A program made the translations under genes and the position numbers. From Lucinisca nassula (Eukaryota; Mollusca; Bivalvia; Lucinida; Lucinidae), in contig OY757011.1 of NCBI GenBank assembly GCA_963580285.1, positions 115,106,766 to 115,170,765 of the forward strand: DNA of 64,000 bases, in the 5' to 3' direction. Positions within the stretch are counted from its first letter, which is position 1. Each line of letters opens with the position of its first letter. The notes below the pieces were generated by a model. It saw nothing but the letters and a program-made list of their open reading frames with translations, had not been told where the DNA came from and did no database searches. Positions 23,320 through 34,114 of the stretch are shown here, in pieces.

Positions 23320-24716
23320 TGCAACTGTAGTCTGGCTCAATTATATGCAATGATTTCCATATTAATTACAGATTATCAATATTATAATGTAGTTAAAAGT
23401 ATTGCTTGAGGGGTCAAGTTGTAATACCCTAAGGTCAAAGTACATATACTAGTTGACAAAAGAAAGGTCACACATATTACATGGACTGACTTCACTGTTA
23501 AGATGTATAGTCGAACAACAATGGCACTAACACCTTCTCGAACCATGAAAGGGGGAGTTCCAAATCTGCCCACGCACATATTTTCTTGAAACTTCAGTTG
23601 TTGTTTACTTTAGGTCTATCAACTATATATATAACTTTGTTTTATTTGATTAATTACTTTAGTTCTCAGGAGAGCTCCCTTAGGTAATCCCCTGTAGAGG
23701 TCATACACACCTGTGAACTTTTCATTCTTAAATCAACAAGCTTGATTGTTTTCAAATTTTGTTGCTTTGATTGGCAACAGAACTCTATAAAGATTCATAT
23801 AATACCAAAAATATAAATGTGTCTAGGCCTTTTAATTTTTCTGATTAATTTATTTACAAAATTTCTTAAATTTTTCATGAAAATTTATAAAAAGTAAAAT
23901 GTTTATCCCAAGTGTTAGATGTGTTACTGATCTTGTCACCCCATGATATTACACATAAAATTGGCCACATATATCCTCTATATAGCAAACAAATTTTTAA
24001 AAGATCAGAAACCGGTAACTTTGTTTTTGATTGCAAGATATGTGTTTAGGTATATTTCTGTGATGAAGTCATTTGCAATATCAGGGGACCAGGTTTTCTT
24101 TAAGTATATTTTTATTGTATTTTATGACCATATAGTGTCACCTTATCATGCAAATCTTAGCATATGCATTTACGTAATTCCACCCCTGCAACCCACCCCC
24201 CGCCCAACACACACACACAAACAAAAATACACTGTTCAACAGAGAATGATTTTTAGTTTGGGTTTTAAATAGTAGATGAGAACATACATTAGCAGAGAGA
24301 AAAATATAATGCACTCATGCAGTGATCACGATGAGTGTAAGTGTTTACAGCATTGCAAAAGCGGTTATGCTGAAAAAACATATTATGACACAATAGGAAT
24401 AAGACAAGGCGGATATTTTTTACCCTATTTTATTTGGTCTTTTTTTAACCCGCAATACAAAGATATTAATGTCAGTAATACACAATGATGTTTTAGTCTT
24501 CAAAATAAATGCATAACTAGTCACACTGAAACTATTTGCACATTTATCATTTTGCATACACTTCCCGAAATGATATAGATGGAAGGCAAGTTGCTGTAAA
24601 ACATTTATTTGATAGCTGATATTGTATTTAGATGCTGAAATACCATTTGCATACGTAGTCTTATGTATGCAATACTTGTCATCTATGTTAAGTTTTCTGG
24701 CTCTGTGTTGATCGGT
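23320..24716. other. Intronic sequence, no gene recognised
   Basis: AT-rich sequence between the mariner relic and a SINE-A, inside the HGSNAT-like intron between exons 19555-19624 and 26835-26959. Frames at 23943-24488 show no domain. Confidence 0.4.
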
Positions 24717-24725
24717 TTTACAAAT

Positions 24726-25026
24726 AGTTTGTTTGTATTGAGGTTTAACATCCCCGTTAACACTATTAGGTCATTTTGGAGATGCTGCTTCCAATTTTGT
24801 GGGACTTGTTCCCGACATTGAGATGAAATGATATCTCAAGCCCTGCCACCCTATGAAACTACAAGGCTTATATCCATTGGACGGCCTGACTCACACCACT
24901 TTGACTTGGCAAGCTTAGTCCTTCTAAGCGGTTTACCAGTACTCGTGTTTGGTTAGTTTTAGCTTTGTGTGGAAGCAACATGCAGCAAAAACAATTTCTT
25001 CAAGCCCCAATGGACGGGGGCAAAGA
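24726..25026 (-). mobile_element. SINE-A, minus strand
   Basis: TTTGTATTGAGGTTTAACAT (tail side) to CCAATGGACGGGGGC (head side). TTTACAAAT flanks both sides (24717-24725 and 25027-25035). Confidence 0.75.
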
Positions 25027-25035
25027 TTTACAAAT

Positions 25036-26445
25036 GACATGAATCACTTGTTTGCTGTACCACTAGCATATTGGCTGAATTAAAATCAGTCCAGCTGGCT
25101 TCACATTTTTCTAAAGTACTGCTAGCACATGTACTGTTTGCTATTTTAAATTGTGAAAGTGTTTGAAAGTTGAATTAAGTCTTCTCTATTATATTAATTA
25201 ATGATTTCCAAAAAATAACTGCTTGTTTTCTGGATCACATTTTAGAACATAGATGATCATATTTAAGAATATAACTTTCTTACAAGGTGACAGTTAGTGC
25301 GATTGAAGTAGACTGTAGGGGCATTGTCAGAGTGAGCCAAAAACAACAGTACCATTTTGTCTACAGTAATCTGTGTATAAAGTGGGCCAAAAGATCAGAA
25401 AATATTGTCTGTGTTATTATGACCTACCTGGCTGAAACATAATAAAAACATCATTATTCTTGGCCATTCAAGCAACCTGTGTCATTCCAGTATGACAATC
25501 AGACTTTTCAAACTTTTTAAGATCACTGCATCAGTTAAATACATACTTATTAGAGTCAAGTAAAATTGTCTGGTTTACAGGACCATCCAGTTTACTTACC
25601 ATTTCAAATCTTTGTCATAATAAACTTCAGCATTGCCTCCACTTCTATTTAGAATTACATTAATGCAAAAACACTTGTTCTAAAATGAAGTATTTTTTAA
25701 ATAAGATCTGATTGAATTGTTAACGAAAGCTCGAAATGAATTGTGTTTTTGGTGTTCATCAGGGCATCATAATTGATACAAATCTGATTATATATGAGCT
25801 CATACTATACACCATCATATAAACATACACTGTCACATATTCATGTTTATTATATATTGGCGAACAATTTTTCGATTGAAAATGTCGCACCATATGATAT
25901 CTACAAATGGTTTGAAACAATTCAAAACTCTGACCATTACTATTCACTGTTCAAATGCGGTATGTTACCGGTCTTAGATTTTCAAGAAAGTTTAATAAAA
26001 TGTTCTACATATATATGGTCAATTTTCATATTAAAATGGTGGGGTGACAAGAACTGCAACAGTGTGAAATCAAACGTCAAACATACTCCAAAAGATTTTA
26101 TGGTTGTGAATTCTGGGGTCTGCTCCATATGAAATTGAGCATGGTGTATTGAACTTTGCCTAAACAATGCTAAATGTGATGCAAAGATAATCACAGATGA
26201 CTACAGTGATGCCTGAGAACAAAATAAATCCAAAACATCAAAAGGTGGAATGTATATATACATTAGTTTGGGGGTTCCCCTACTTTCAGATGTGGACATA
26301 AACAAAACATTGTAGATTTATAACGAAAACAGATATAAGAGTGAAATAGCTAAATAATGAATAGTCATTTACCAAGCAGTAATTATGCACAATATCATGA
26401 AAATCTGTGCATGGGCAGAACCCTATGGAAATTTAGTATAGGCTG
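25036..26445. other. Intronic sequence, no gene recognised
   Basis: No repeat or exon recognised. A 112-codon plus-strand frame at 25794-26132 has no family resemblance, splice context or codon bias that would support it. Confidence 0.4.
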
Positions 26446-26787
26446 GAACTCCCCCTTTTGTTTGAGACATGGGTAGTTTGAGCCTTTGAGGGCTACTGAT
26501 AGCACCATGCCCTGAGGCATAATGGGCATAATTTTGGTATATTGATTTGGTGTTCTATATAAATGTATGCTGTGCGCAGAATCATCTCAATTAAAATAAC
26601 CTCATTGAGGCAATTTTAATGAGTCGCACTGCATAAATTATGGAGATAAAGGAGGAAACCTTCCTAAATGATTCACCACTATTCCTTACTCCTTCTCTAG
26701 AGAAAACTCCTAAGGACTCAAGAACAGGTTTGAAGCAGCTGTGATTAACAAGCCATTAGTGTTTGAGCCATATAAGTATGACAACTG
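26446..26787. mobile_element. Degenerate pogo-like MITE
   Basis: Internal sequence (GGGTAGTTTGAGCC..GAGGGCT, GAGGCATAAT) and right end (GTGTTTGAGCCAT..CTGTA) match the 18400-18743 element; the left terminus is eroded. A hairpin with CCTCATTGAGGC lies at about 26575-26640. Confidence 0.5.
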
Positions 26788-26834
26788 TATACATAGAAGT
26801 TAAATAATACTGTTGTTTATCATGGACTACTTAC

Positions 26835-26959
26835 GTATGTTATTGTCTTGCGGAGAATTCAGAATAGATATCTTACTACATTTCCACTCTCCTTTACTCT
26901 GCATTATTGTTACTGTATAATTCCCACCTTCTTTGAAATGCTGACTTAGATTGGACTCA
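26835..26959 (-). CDS. HGSNAT: HGSNAT-like, exon 3 of those found (lumenal domain)
   Basis: 125-nt exon between TATATTTCAG acceptor and GTAAGTAGTCC donor on minus. The leading T completes Ser with AG from exon 29899-30026; 41 codons follow, beginning ESNLSQHFKEGGNYTVTIMQ and ending NSPQDNNI, and the final C carries into exon 19555-19624. The pattern F-x-E-x-GNY-(T/S)-V..G..x-C..(7-10)..P-x-D-x-N-x-P just before the membrane helix matches the corresponding stretch of human HGSNAT. One Asn-x-Ser/Thr site (NYT) is present. A TTAA MITE (26974-27164) begins only 14 bp beyond the acceptor. Confidence 0.75.
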
Positions 26960-26973
26960 CTGAAATATATATA

Positions 26974-27164
26974 TTATCCCATTCTGTACCAAATGGAACT
27001 GTCCTCCTTATATACAGCAGGAGTCTATTTCAAAATTTAGGGGTGAGAGGTTCTGTTCTCTTTTTTTGCAAACAGTGTGGCCCTGATCAGATGCCATCAT
27101 CTGATCTGGGCCTGTACTCTTTGCCAATTACCCATTTTGGGGTTTCCAGTACAAAATGGATTGA
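26974..27164. mobile_element. TTAA MITE, CCCATTCTGTACC family (eroded)
   Basis: Left TTATCCCATTCTGTACCAAA, right CAGTACAAAATGGATTGA; core GTGTGGCCCTGATCAGATGC and complement at about 27075-27125. Both TTAA sites are mutated. Confidence 0.6.
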
Positions 27165-27413
27165 GAACAGCCATTACAATACATGTATAATTTTCACCTC
27201 CGGTCTGTCTCACGGCAATAAATAGCATGGGACTTCAAAACTCCTTGGCCTCACCTGGAAAAAATCAATATTGCTCTTAAATTTGTTTTGGCATTTAATT
27301 AGAATGCAGTCTTTCAACTTTATGCACCAAATCTGATTTATTTACCATGTTTATATATGCAAATGACATTTAATAATATTCATTATTAGACAGTTCAAAG
27401 TGGATCAGTGTCA
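27165..27413. other. Short intronic gap
   Basis: Nothing recognised. Confidence 0.35.
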
Positions 27414-27642
27414 TCAATCCACTCAGTACCAGAAACCCCTAAAGGGGTACCTTGGCAAACAGTGCAGGCCCAGATCAGACGCCGCAGAGCACAGCGTCTG
27501 ATCAGGGCCTCCACTGTTTGCAAAAAGTAAAGACATTTCTCAAACAAATTTTGACGAAAACCCAACCTGAAACCCCTAAATTTTGAAATGGACTCCTGCT
27601 ACATATAAGGCGGAAGACTCCATTTGGTACAAAAAGGGTTAA
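27414..27642. mobile_element. TTAA MITE, CAGTACCAGAAACCCC family
   Basis: Left TCAATCCACTCAGTACC (decayed TTAACCCATTCAGTACC), right ACAAAAAGGGTTAA; core GGCCCAGATCAGACGCCG and complement. Its right TTAA (27639-27642) is also the left TTAA of the next MITE. Confidence 0.7.
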
Positions 27643-27851
27643 CCCTTATCTTGCTGTTCACGACAACCCCTATCTTTGCAAACAGTGTAGATCCAGATCA
27701 GCTGGCTTCTGAAGAAGCCATCTGATCAGGATCTACACTGTTTGACACTCAGTTTATGAATTTGCAGGAATAAATTACATCAAGTTATCTGATTGGTTCA
27801 AAGTCAGAGATGGGTGTGGCTAAAATGAATATTCAGCAAGAGAATGGTTAA
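27639..27851. mobile_element. TTAA MITE, CCCTTATCTTGCTG family
   Basis: TTAACCCTTATCTTGCTG to CAAGAGAATGGTTAA, core AGTGTAGATCCAGATCAGCT and complement. Near-identical in layout to 30189-30401 and 55926-56138. Confidence 0.75.
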
Positions 27852-28284
27852 AACAAGTGTGATCATCCCTATCAACTATTCTGAAAAGAACTATGAAGTA
27901 TTTACGGCTGGACCAGTTTGTAATAATGCCTTTCTGAAAGCTGTGAATTAGCTTGTTCAGTCATGAAATTTTCAGCTGATTAATTCTATTGCCTTATTCT
28001 CCTGAGAGGCAACCAGACCAGATGAGACGTCATGAACATGTGTATCGTGTCGAAGATCAGTACCACAGACACTGGAAATTATTGGATAATGGCAACAAAC
28101 CTTTTAGGCAATAAATGATTTTGACACTTGACCAGGTATTTGTGTGTTTTCTCTACATGCAAGCAGCAACTGATTTTGAAGACTGGCCATATCAAGAATT
28201 TCTCAAACCAAATTTTTGGTCGCATTTTTCAAAATAAATCTGTTTTCACGGATATGAATCAGTCTAATCCATAAATTTTCAATT
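27852..28284. other. Intronic sequence, no gene recognised
   Basis: Nothing recognised. Confidence 0.35.
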
Positions 28285-28925
28285 TTCTTTAGCCCTTGAC
28301 TGTCACCACCAAACAGTTCACACTGCTTCTAATGATGATTAAACTTCAAACTAAGTTTCAGCTTGATTGGTTGTAAACTATAGCAGGAGATAACTACAAA
28401 AACAAATAATTTACAGAAATTTTCAAAGGGGCATAGCTCTGCCTCTATTTGGTGGTTTTTGTTTGTTTGATTTGAGGTTTAACGTCCCTATCAACACTGT
28501 ATAGGTCATTTTGGAGATGTTGCTTCCAATTTTGTGGGCCTTTTTCCCGACACTGAGATGAAATGACAACTCCAGCCCTGTCACCCAATGAAACCAATAG
28601 GGTTTATAGGCATGGATGGTCCAACTCGCACCGCTCTCCCTGGACAGGCTTAGATCCTCTGAGCAGTTTACCAGTACTCGTGTGCGGTCAGTTTCAGCTC
28701 TGCGTGGAAGCATTATGCAGCCCATTTATTTCTTCAAGCCCCAATGGGCGGGGGGCCTTCTATTTGGTGGACTGTAACCTCCAAACAACATGTGCTGCTC
28801 CAAATCATGGTCTAACTTTATATTAAGTTTAAGCATGATGGCATGTAAACTGTAGGAATTATCGTGAAACAAACAAAAGTTTACAGACAGGCAGATGGAT
28901 GGCTGGATGGATGCCAGCTCCCATA
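28285..28925 (+). repeat. HINE-like remnant split by SINE-A
   Basis: Two ~150-bp related units (TTTCAGCTTGATTGGTTGTAAACT near 28360; AAGTTTAAGCATGATGG near 28825), then GGCAGATGGATGGCTGGATG (28889), the microsatellite-plus-end layout of the Helitron-like elements. Interrupted by 28456-28758. Confidence 0.5.
28456..28758 (-). mobile_element. SINE-A, minus strand
   Basis: Full-length copy with a perfect 12-bp duplication TCTATTTGGTGG (28444-28455 and 28759-28770). Reads GATTTGAGGTTTAACGTCCC through to CCAATGGGCGGGGGG. Confidence 0.9.
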
Positions 28926-29385
28926 GCATATTGCATTCAGTTTTTCAAACAGGCATATAAAAACAATCGATTTGGACATATATTTTTATACAAGACAGAT
29001 CTTAATTTTCTTCTTTACATGCATCTACATACATTTGTACAGATCCTGGTTTAAAAACTTTTTATTCATGCTCAACTCATTATAACGGAACAAAATATAT
29101 TCTCTGTTGATCTGAACAAATCGCTTACTTAGTTTGTGCTTTAATTTACCAAATTTCTTTCCAGACACCTGGCTGCATGTACAGCTCTTGTTTTTTTAGA
29201 GCGTTATGTTTCATACCAATGGACAAGATAGCTCAGGGATAAGATTAACTTGGACATCAGTCAGAAAAGGTATGTTACACTACTGCTGCGGACAATAGCC
29301 ATGTTACATCCCCATTCATAGATTATATAACAAAAGTGACAATTTATTTATGGTCATTTTCCTAGATTGGATCCAAAATGGTATA
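28926..29385. other. Intronic sequence, no gene recognised
   Basis: Nothing recognised. Confidence 0.35.
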
Positions 29386-29614
29386 TTAACCCATTTAGTA
29401 CCAGAAAACCCCAAACGGGTACCCTTGCAAACAGAGCAGGCCCTGATCAGACGCCGCAGAGCCCAGCGTCTGATCAGGGCCTCCACTGTTTGCTAAAAGT
29501 TCAGCCACTTTCCAAATAAATTTTGAAAAAAAAAACACAACCTGACACCCCTAAATTTTGAAATGGACTCCTATATATAAGGAGGAAGATTCCATTTTGT
29601 ATAAAAAGGGTTAA
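29386..29614. mobile_element. TTAA MITE, CAGTACCAGAAACCCC family, intact ends
   Basis: TTAACCCATTTAGTACC to GTATAAAAAGGGTTAA with TTAA on both sides. Core GGCCCTGATCAGACGCCG and complement at 29435-29495. Confidence 0.8.
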
Positions 29615-29650
29615 TGAACAGTGTTATATAAGTGGTTTATCTGTCAACAT

Positions 29651-29874
29651 TTTTTTTTGTTTTGGTTTTACGACCCTTTCAAGATTATTTCACTCATATC
29701 GAGCAGATCGTTAATCAGAGGTGGGCGAAAACCGGAGTACCCGGAGAAAAACCACCTGACCTTCCGTTGCAGAACTTGCATCTCACATGTGACCCGAGCG
29801 AGGCTTGAACCACAGCGGTGAGAGACCTAATGATCAAGAGTCAGTGCTCTTAACCACTAGGCCACGGAGGCCCA
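29651..29874 (-). mobile_element. SINE-D (tRNA-derived), full copy
   Basis: 224-bp insertion with a 14-bp duplication TTATCTGTCAACAT (29637-29650, 29875-29888). On minus the head reads GGCCTCCGTGGCCTAGTGGT..GGTTCAAGCCTC (boxes A and B); the 3' end is a T/G-rich tail on plus. The duplication ends 10 bp before the donor of exon 29899-30026. Confidence 0.9.
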
Positions 29875-29898
29875 TTATCTGTCAACATAAACAATTAC

Positions 29899-30026
29899 CT
29901 GCAGTCCACTAGATTTGTATTTGTGTTATTTGAAATAAGCTGTAACCTCATCTTCCATCTTGTGTCCACTAGTACTGTACAGTTGTCTTGTTCTGCCGTA
30001 ATGTAAGTTTCATTCTGTAAATCACA
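29899..30026 (-). CDS. HGSNAT: HGSNAT-like, exon 2 of those found (lumenal domain)
   Basis: 128-nt exon, TTTTTGCAG acceptor and GTAATTG donor on minus. 42 codons from CDLQNETYITAEQDNCTVLV to NTNLVDC, then AG. It follows exon 32062-32225 in phase 0, joining ..AECYK to CDLQ.., which resembles the Glu-Cys-Cys-Tyr-His-Cys stretch of human HGSNAT. Several Asn-x-Ser/Thr sites (NET, NCT, NNT) and four Cys fit a lumenal glycosylated domain. Both splice sites are tightly bounded by SINEs: SINE-D within 10 bp of the donor (counting its duplication) and a SINE-C fragment about 14 bp from the acceptor. Confidence 0.75.
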
Positions 30027-30039
30027 CTGCAAAAACAAA

Positions 30040-30152
30040 AAGACGGGACCTCAGTTAAAAGACTCATCCGAAAGTTTGGAGAAGCCCGGGATCGATCCTG
30101 CGAGCCCTGGTTTACAATGCGAGTAGCATAACCACTACACCACAGAGGCTTC
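30040..30152 (-). mobile_element. SINE-C, 3'-truncated
   Basis: GACGGGACCTCAGTT to CACCACAGAGGCTTCT: head and part of the body of SINE-C on minus, without the ACTC tail. It starts about 14 bp from exon 29899-30026, so the branch point of that intron may lie in SINE sequence. Confidence 0.8.
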
Positions 30153-30188
30153 TTTTAGGTACATGTAACACTGTAAATGTATGTATTT

Positions 30189-30401
30189 TTAACTCTTATC
30201 ATGCTGTTCACGACAACCCCTATCTTTGGAAACAGTGTAGATTCAGATCAGATGGCTTCTGAAGAAGCCATCTGATCAGGATCTACACTGTTTGACATTC
30301 AGTTTATGAATTTATATGAATAAATTGTATCAAGTAATCTGATTGGTTCAAAGTCAGAAATGGGTGTGGCTAAACTGAATATTCAGCAAGAGAAGGGTTA
30401 A
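30189..30401. mobile_element. TTAA MITE, CTCTTATCATGCTG family
   Basis: TTAACTCTTATCATGCTG to GCAAGAGAAGGGTTAA, TTAA at both ends; core AGTGTAGATTCAGATCAGAT and complement. Confidence 0.75.
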
Positions 30402-30494
30402 GTTCTCATCAGAATCTTTTGTTCTTCCATAGATACCATGCATAGTGTAAAAATCCTAAAACATTGGACACCTTGAGGACTTTCTATAATTCTC

Positions 30495-30680
30495 CAGGGC
30501 CTGACAAATCCATAGTTCAACCATTTGCCCGGCAGTCAACAACATCTTGGAAATTTCTTAGAATTACAATTTCCCTTATATTTTTTACATTTTGGCTGGG
30601 CAAGTGAAATGAAAAATCACTTGCCCAGCCAAAATTTGGACTTGTCCCGGGCAGCTGGGCAATGGATTTGTCAGGCCCTG
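30495..30680. mobile_element. CAGGGCC-ended MITE (hAT-like) with perfect hairpin
   Basis: Terminal inverted repeats CAGGGCCTGACAAATCCAT and ATGGATTTGTCAGGCCCTG. The 7-bp repeat ATTCTCC lies at the left junction (30489-30495) and directly after the right end (30681-30687). Inside, TTTTGGCTGGGCAAGTGA and its exact complement form an 18-bp stem at about 30590-30632. CAGGG termini are typical of hAT elements. Confidence 0.7.
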
Positions 30681-30689
30681 ATTCTCCTA

Positions 30690-30815
30690 CAATTTAAACA
30701 AATTTGTTTCACGATCCAGCAAGGAGTCCAAAAGGTGCAGACAGAATGGCAATGTAGACCCTGATCTGGGTCTGCTCTGTTTGCTTAAGCCTATGTATCC
30801 CAATACTTAGGATCA
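30690..30815 (-). repeat. Palindrome-core repeat P1, inverted copy
   Basis: GTTTCACGATCCAGCAAGGA to CTTAAGCCTATGTATCCCAA is the reverse complement of 395-560 with a partial core. Confidence 0.55.
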
Positions 30816-31084
30816 TTACGATATCTACATTAGTGTGCTAACAATAGATAATCCCTTAAATTGCCAAGAAGAAAGTCCAGAGCAGGCAATTTCATACTTT
30901 TTGTTTTGTTATTTTTCAGAGAAAATCAGTATTTTATGTGAAACATGTTTATTAAGCAGATACAGTGCAACAATTCAGCGAATCATGTTGTCATTACGAT
31001 AACACACCCGTGCGACATAAAGCATTTTTTCACATCTCCAAAACGGCTACTTTGCTGATGAAAATCTGTGATGTTCTTCTTATT

Positions 31085-31260
31085 TATACTGCAAACATAG
31101 GTTGTCTTGGAGCAGAAATATGAAAAATAAAGTTTACCCCCATGAACCCCAGTTTTCTCTATATAAAGTGGGGTTTAGTGGGGTGTTCATTTCACGGACT
31201 TGTTAACGTGATGTAATCGCAATATGTCTGCTGGAAATACACATATCACAATGGCAAATC
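31085..31260. repeat. Foldback FB-type remnant
   Basis: GAACCCCAGTTTTCTCTATA and the complement-like AAGTGGGGTTTAGTGGGG form the same small palindrome as in the FB element at 829-1096; the hairpin half is eroded. Similar to 40840-40920. Confidence 0.45.
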
Positions 31261-31592
31261 TCCCTCATACAGTTGAAAAAATTATCACAGGTATGGTAGT
31301 TTAACAATATCATTACAATACAGGAAACAGTGTAATTAGAGATGATATACATGTATACATGTATATATTTTTATCATATCATATTTTGTCTTCTTTTTGG
31401 CTAGTTTTGAAAGATTCTAGTATCTCTTAGAGGGCTAATATGTATGTTGTGAACAGCTGAACATACTGTATGCAGAAACACTCATTTCAAAAAGATGGTT
31501 GACTATGCTAAGGAATGGGAATCATTTCAAAAAGTTTTGAGCAGCAATTACATGTATGTAGAAAATAGCTATGATAATTGAAAGCACAGAAA

Positions 31593-31660
31593 ATGTATAG
31601 ATCACATAGACCAAATGGTCATTTTTCTATATGATTTATACACTTTGCACATGAGCCTTT
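31593..31660. repeat. Solitary palindromic relative of the 43-bp unit
   Basis: AATGTATAGATCACATAGAC and CAAATGGTCATTTTTCTATA form an inverted pair of half-units of the 43-bp minisatellite (9130-10793), 14 kb from the array. It may be a source or remnant. Confidence 0.45.
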
Positions 31661-31733
31661 TCAACCAGATTTCCAGCAATTCATGGAGTGATATTAAATC
31701 ATCGATCATTAGAATAAACCAATAATCGATCAC

Positions 31734-32013
31734 GCTCAGTCGGATGCACGTCTGACTGGTGATCAGGAGGACACGGGTTCGATACCTGCCGGGGTCGGCA
31801 ACATTCTTTCATGGAGATTGATCATGAAATCTTTTCTTCCTTCCGCTGATTAAAGAAGGGCAGTTGTCAAATGTGAACTGTACTGGTAAACCGCTTACGT
31901 ATAAGACTGCCGAGGAAAAGTGTGGATAGGTACATGTAAACTGACCAGCTAAAAAATGACCTAATAAGTGTTGACTGGACCATTAAACTCCAATACAAAC
32001 AAACAATCAAAAC
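31734..32013 (+). mobile_element. SINE-B (tRNA-derived), full copy
   Basis: Flanked by AATCRATCAC (31724-31733 and 32014-32023, one mismatch). Clear box B GGGTTCGATACC at about 31776; ends CATTAAACTCCAATACAAAC. Its duplication ends 38 bp from the donor of exon 32062-32225. Confidence 0.85.
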
Positions 32014-32061
32014 AATCAATCACAAATTTTGAGCGAAATCCAATCACAAGTTGATACTCAC

Positions 32062-32225
32062 TTTGTAACATTCTGCTGTAATAAGCTGCACTACCACAGA
32101 AGTATTGATGTCCAGCTTGTCTACTGTAATATACGCTGTGTCTATCTTCTTGTCAGGAATTCTTCCTGGCTTACACTGATGCATACCAGCTCCATACTTG
32201 GCAACACACAGCAGGATACAGAAAA
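32062..32225 (-). CDS. HGSNAT: HGSNAT-like, exon 1 of those found (signal segment, lumenal start)
   Basis: HGSNAT is a lysosomal multi-pass membrane enzyme that acetylates terminal glucosamine of heparan sulfate using cytosolic acetyl-CoA. This 164-nt minus-strand exon lies between TGTATTTCAG acceptor and GTGAGTATC donor. After two carried bases it reads 54 codons: a hydrophobic start FCILLCVAKYGAG like a signal-peptide core, then KIDTAYITVDKLDINTSVVV and ..TAECYK. The pattern A-x-(I/L)-x-(V/I)-x-N/D-x-L..(T/L)V..ECYxC resembles the start of mature human HGSNAT. Four further exons continue it in phase (551 nt, no stop). The ATG would be in an earlier exon at higher coordinates, not found. The orthology call rests on remembered family features; a translated search would settle it. 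Confidence 0.72.
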
Positions 32226-32266
32226 CTGAAATACAATCAGGTCATAGGAAAAACCAGTGCTTCAGC

Positions 32267-34097
32267 TGAAGTGCACGACCCGCCGGATGCTTTTAGCTTT
32301 ATGAGTGTTACCATATATGGGTATGGCGGCCATTTTGGTCATTACACGGTTCCCCAAATAAATGCACCTTATCGTAAGGACCAAAAAAAAAATATCTTAT
32401 ACTTTAGTACTGTATTCTGAATCGTTTGCAGGATAAAATGCATTCTCACTTTTCCAATACAAAAGCATATGTGTCAAAGTTTGACCTAGGCACAAAGAAG
32501 GTCAAGGTCAACCCAGGGTCACCATTTTAGCAATTTATGATGGGCCTACGTCCCAGATGCTATTTATCAAGTTTCGTGGAAATCTGCCCAGTGGTTCTGG
32601 AGCAGACTATTTTTGAAGGGTTTTTACCATATATGGCTTGGCGGCCATTTTGGTCATGTGACCTGGACCCCATGAGCAAAATTTGGTTTCCCCCATCCCA
32701 TAGAGGCTCTATTTGAAATTTGACTTCAATCGGCCCAACGGTTTCTGAGGAGAAGCAGTTCGAAAATTTTCACATTTTTCGCCTCCGCGAGGCTATACTA
32801 ATGGAATGTAATATTTCGCAAGTTCATTGGTTAGATCTCGTTGATATCTATCAGTATGCCAAAAATTGTTTAAATATTCCAAGCGGTTAAGTCACTATCA
32901 CCAATTTTCACAAACGGGTTCCGGCCGGACCGACAGACAGACCGTATATGGCTTGGCAGCTATTTTGGTCATGTGATCTGGACCCCATGAACAAATTTTG
33001 GTCTCCCCCATCCCATAGAGGCTCCATATGAAATTTGACTTCAATCGGCCCAACGGTTTCCGAGGAGAAGCATGTCGAAAATTTTCACATTTTTCGCTTC
33101 GGCGAGGCTATACTAAATGGTATGTAATATTTCGCAAGTTCATTGGTTAGATCTCATTACTTTAGTACTGTATTCTGAATCGTTTGCAGGATAAAATGCA
33201 TTCTCACTTTTTCAATACAAAAGCATATGTGTCAAAGTTTGACCTAGGCACAAAGAAGGACAAGGTCAACCCAGGGTCACCATTTTAGCAATTTATGATG
33301 GGCCTACGTCCCAGATGCTATTTATCAAGTTTCGTGGAAATCTGCCCAGTGGTTCTGGAGAAGACTATTTTTGAAGGGTTTTTACCATATATGGCTTGGC
33401 GGCCATTTCGGTCATGTGACCTAGACCCCATGAGCAAATTTTGGTTTCCCCAATCCCATAGAGGCTCCATATGAAATTTGACTTCAATCGGCCCAACGGT
33501 TTCCGAGGAGAAGCAGTTCGAAAATTTTCACATTTTTCGCCTCGGCGAGGCTATACTAAATGGAATGTAATATTTCGCAAATTCATTGGTTAGATCTCAT
33601 TGATATCTATCAGTATGCCAAAAATTGTTTAAATATTTCTAGCGGTTAAGTCACTATCACCAATTTTCACAAACGGGTTACGGACGGACAGACAGACAGA
33701 CCATATATGGCTTGGCGGCCATTTTGGTCATGTGACCTGGACCCCATGAGCAAATTTTGGTTTTCCCCCTTCCCATAGAGGCTCCATATGAAATTTGACT
33801 TCAATCGGCCCAACGGTTTCCGAGTAGAAGCAGTTCGAAAATTTTCACATTTTTCGCCTCGGCGAGGCTATACTATATGGTATGTAATATTTCACAAGTT
33901 CATTGGTTAGATCTCATTGATATCTATCAGTATACCAAAAATTGTTTAAATATTCCAAGAGGTTAAGTCACTATCAACAATTTTCACAAACGGGTTACGG
34001 ACGGACAGACAGACAGACAGACAGAATGACACGGTGATTTAGGGCACTCTAGAAAATCAACCAACTTCAGTCGGTCGCTTTTTCTGCGGGTCGTGCA
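32267..34097 (+). mobile_element. Helitron/HINE-like element H5 with ~760-bp duplication
   Basis: Terminal GTGCACGACCCGC (32271) and GCGGGTCGTGCA (34086-34097) are inverted repeats; a small palindrome CTTCAGCTGAAG precedes the left one. A segment starting TTTAGTACTGTATTCTGAAT recurs at about 32403 and 33162, and TATATGGCTTGGCGGCCATT-like modules occur four times. GACAGACAGACA microsatellite near 34005-34022. Its left end is about 42 bp from the acceptor of exon 32062-32225. Confidence 0.6.
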
Positions 34098-34114
34098 ATG
34101 GCATTTCTTGAACA

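Noticed and set aside
25794..26132. 112-codon plus-strand frame
   Set aside because: No family resemblance, opposite to the host gene, AT-rich intron, and a competing antisense frame.
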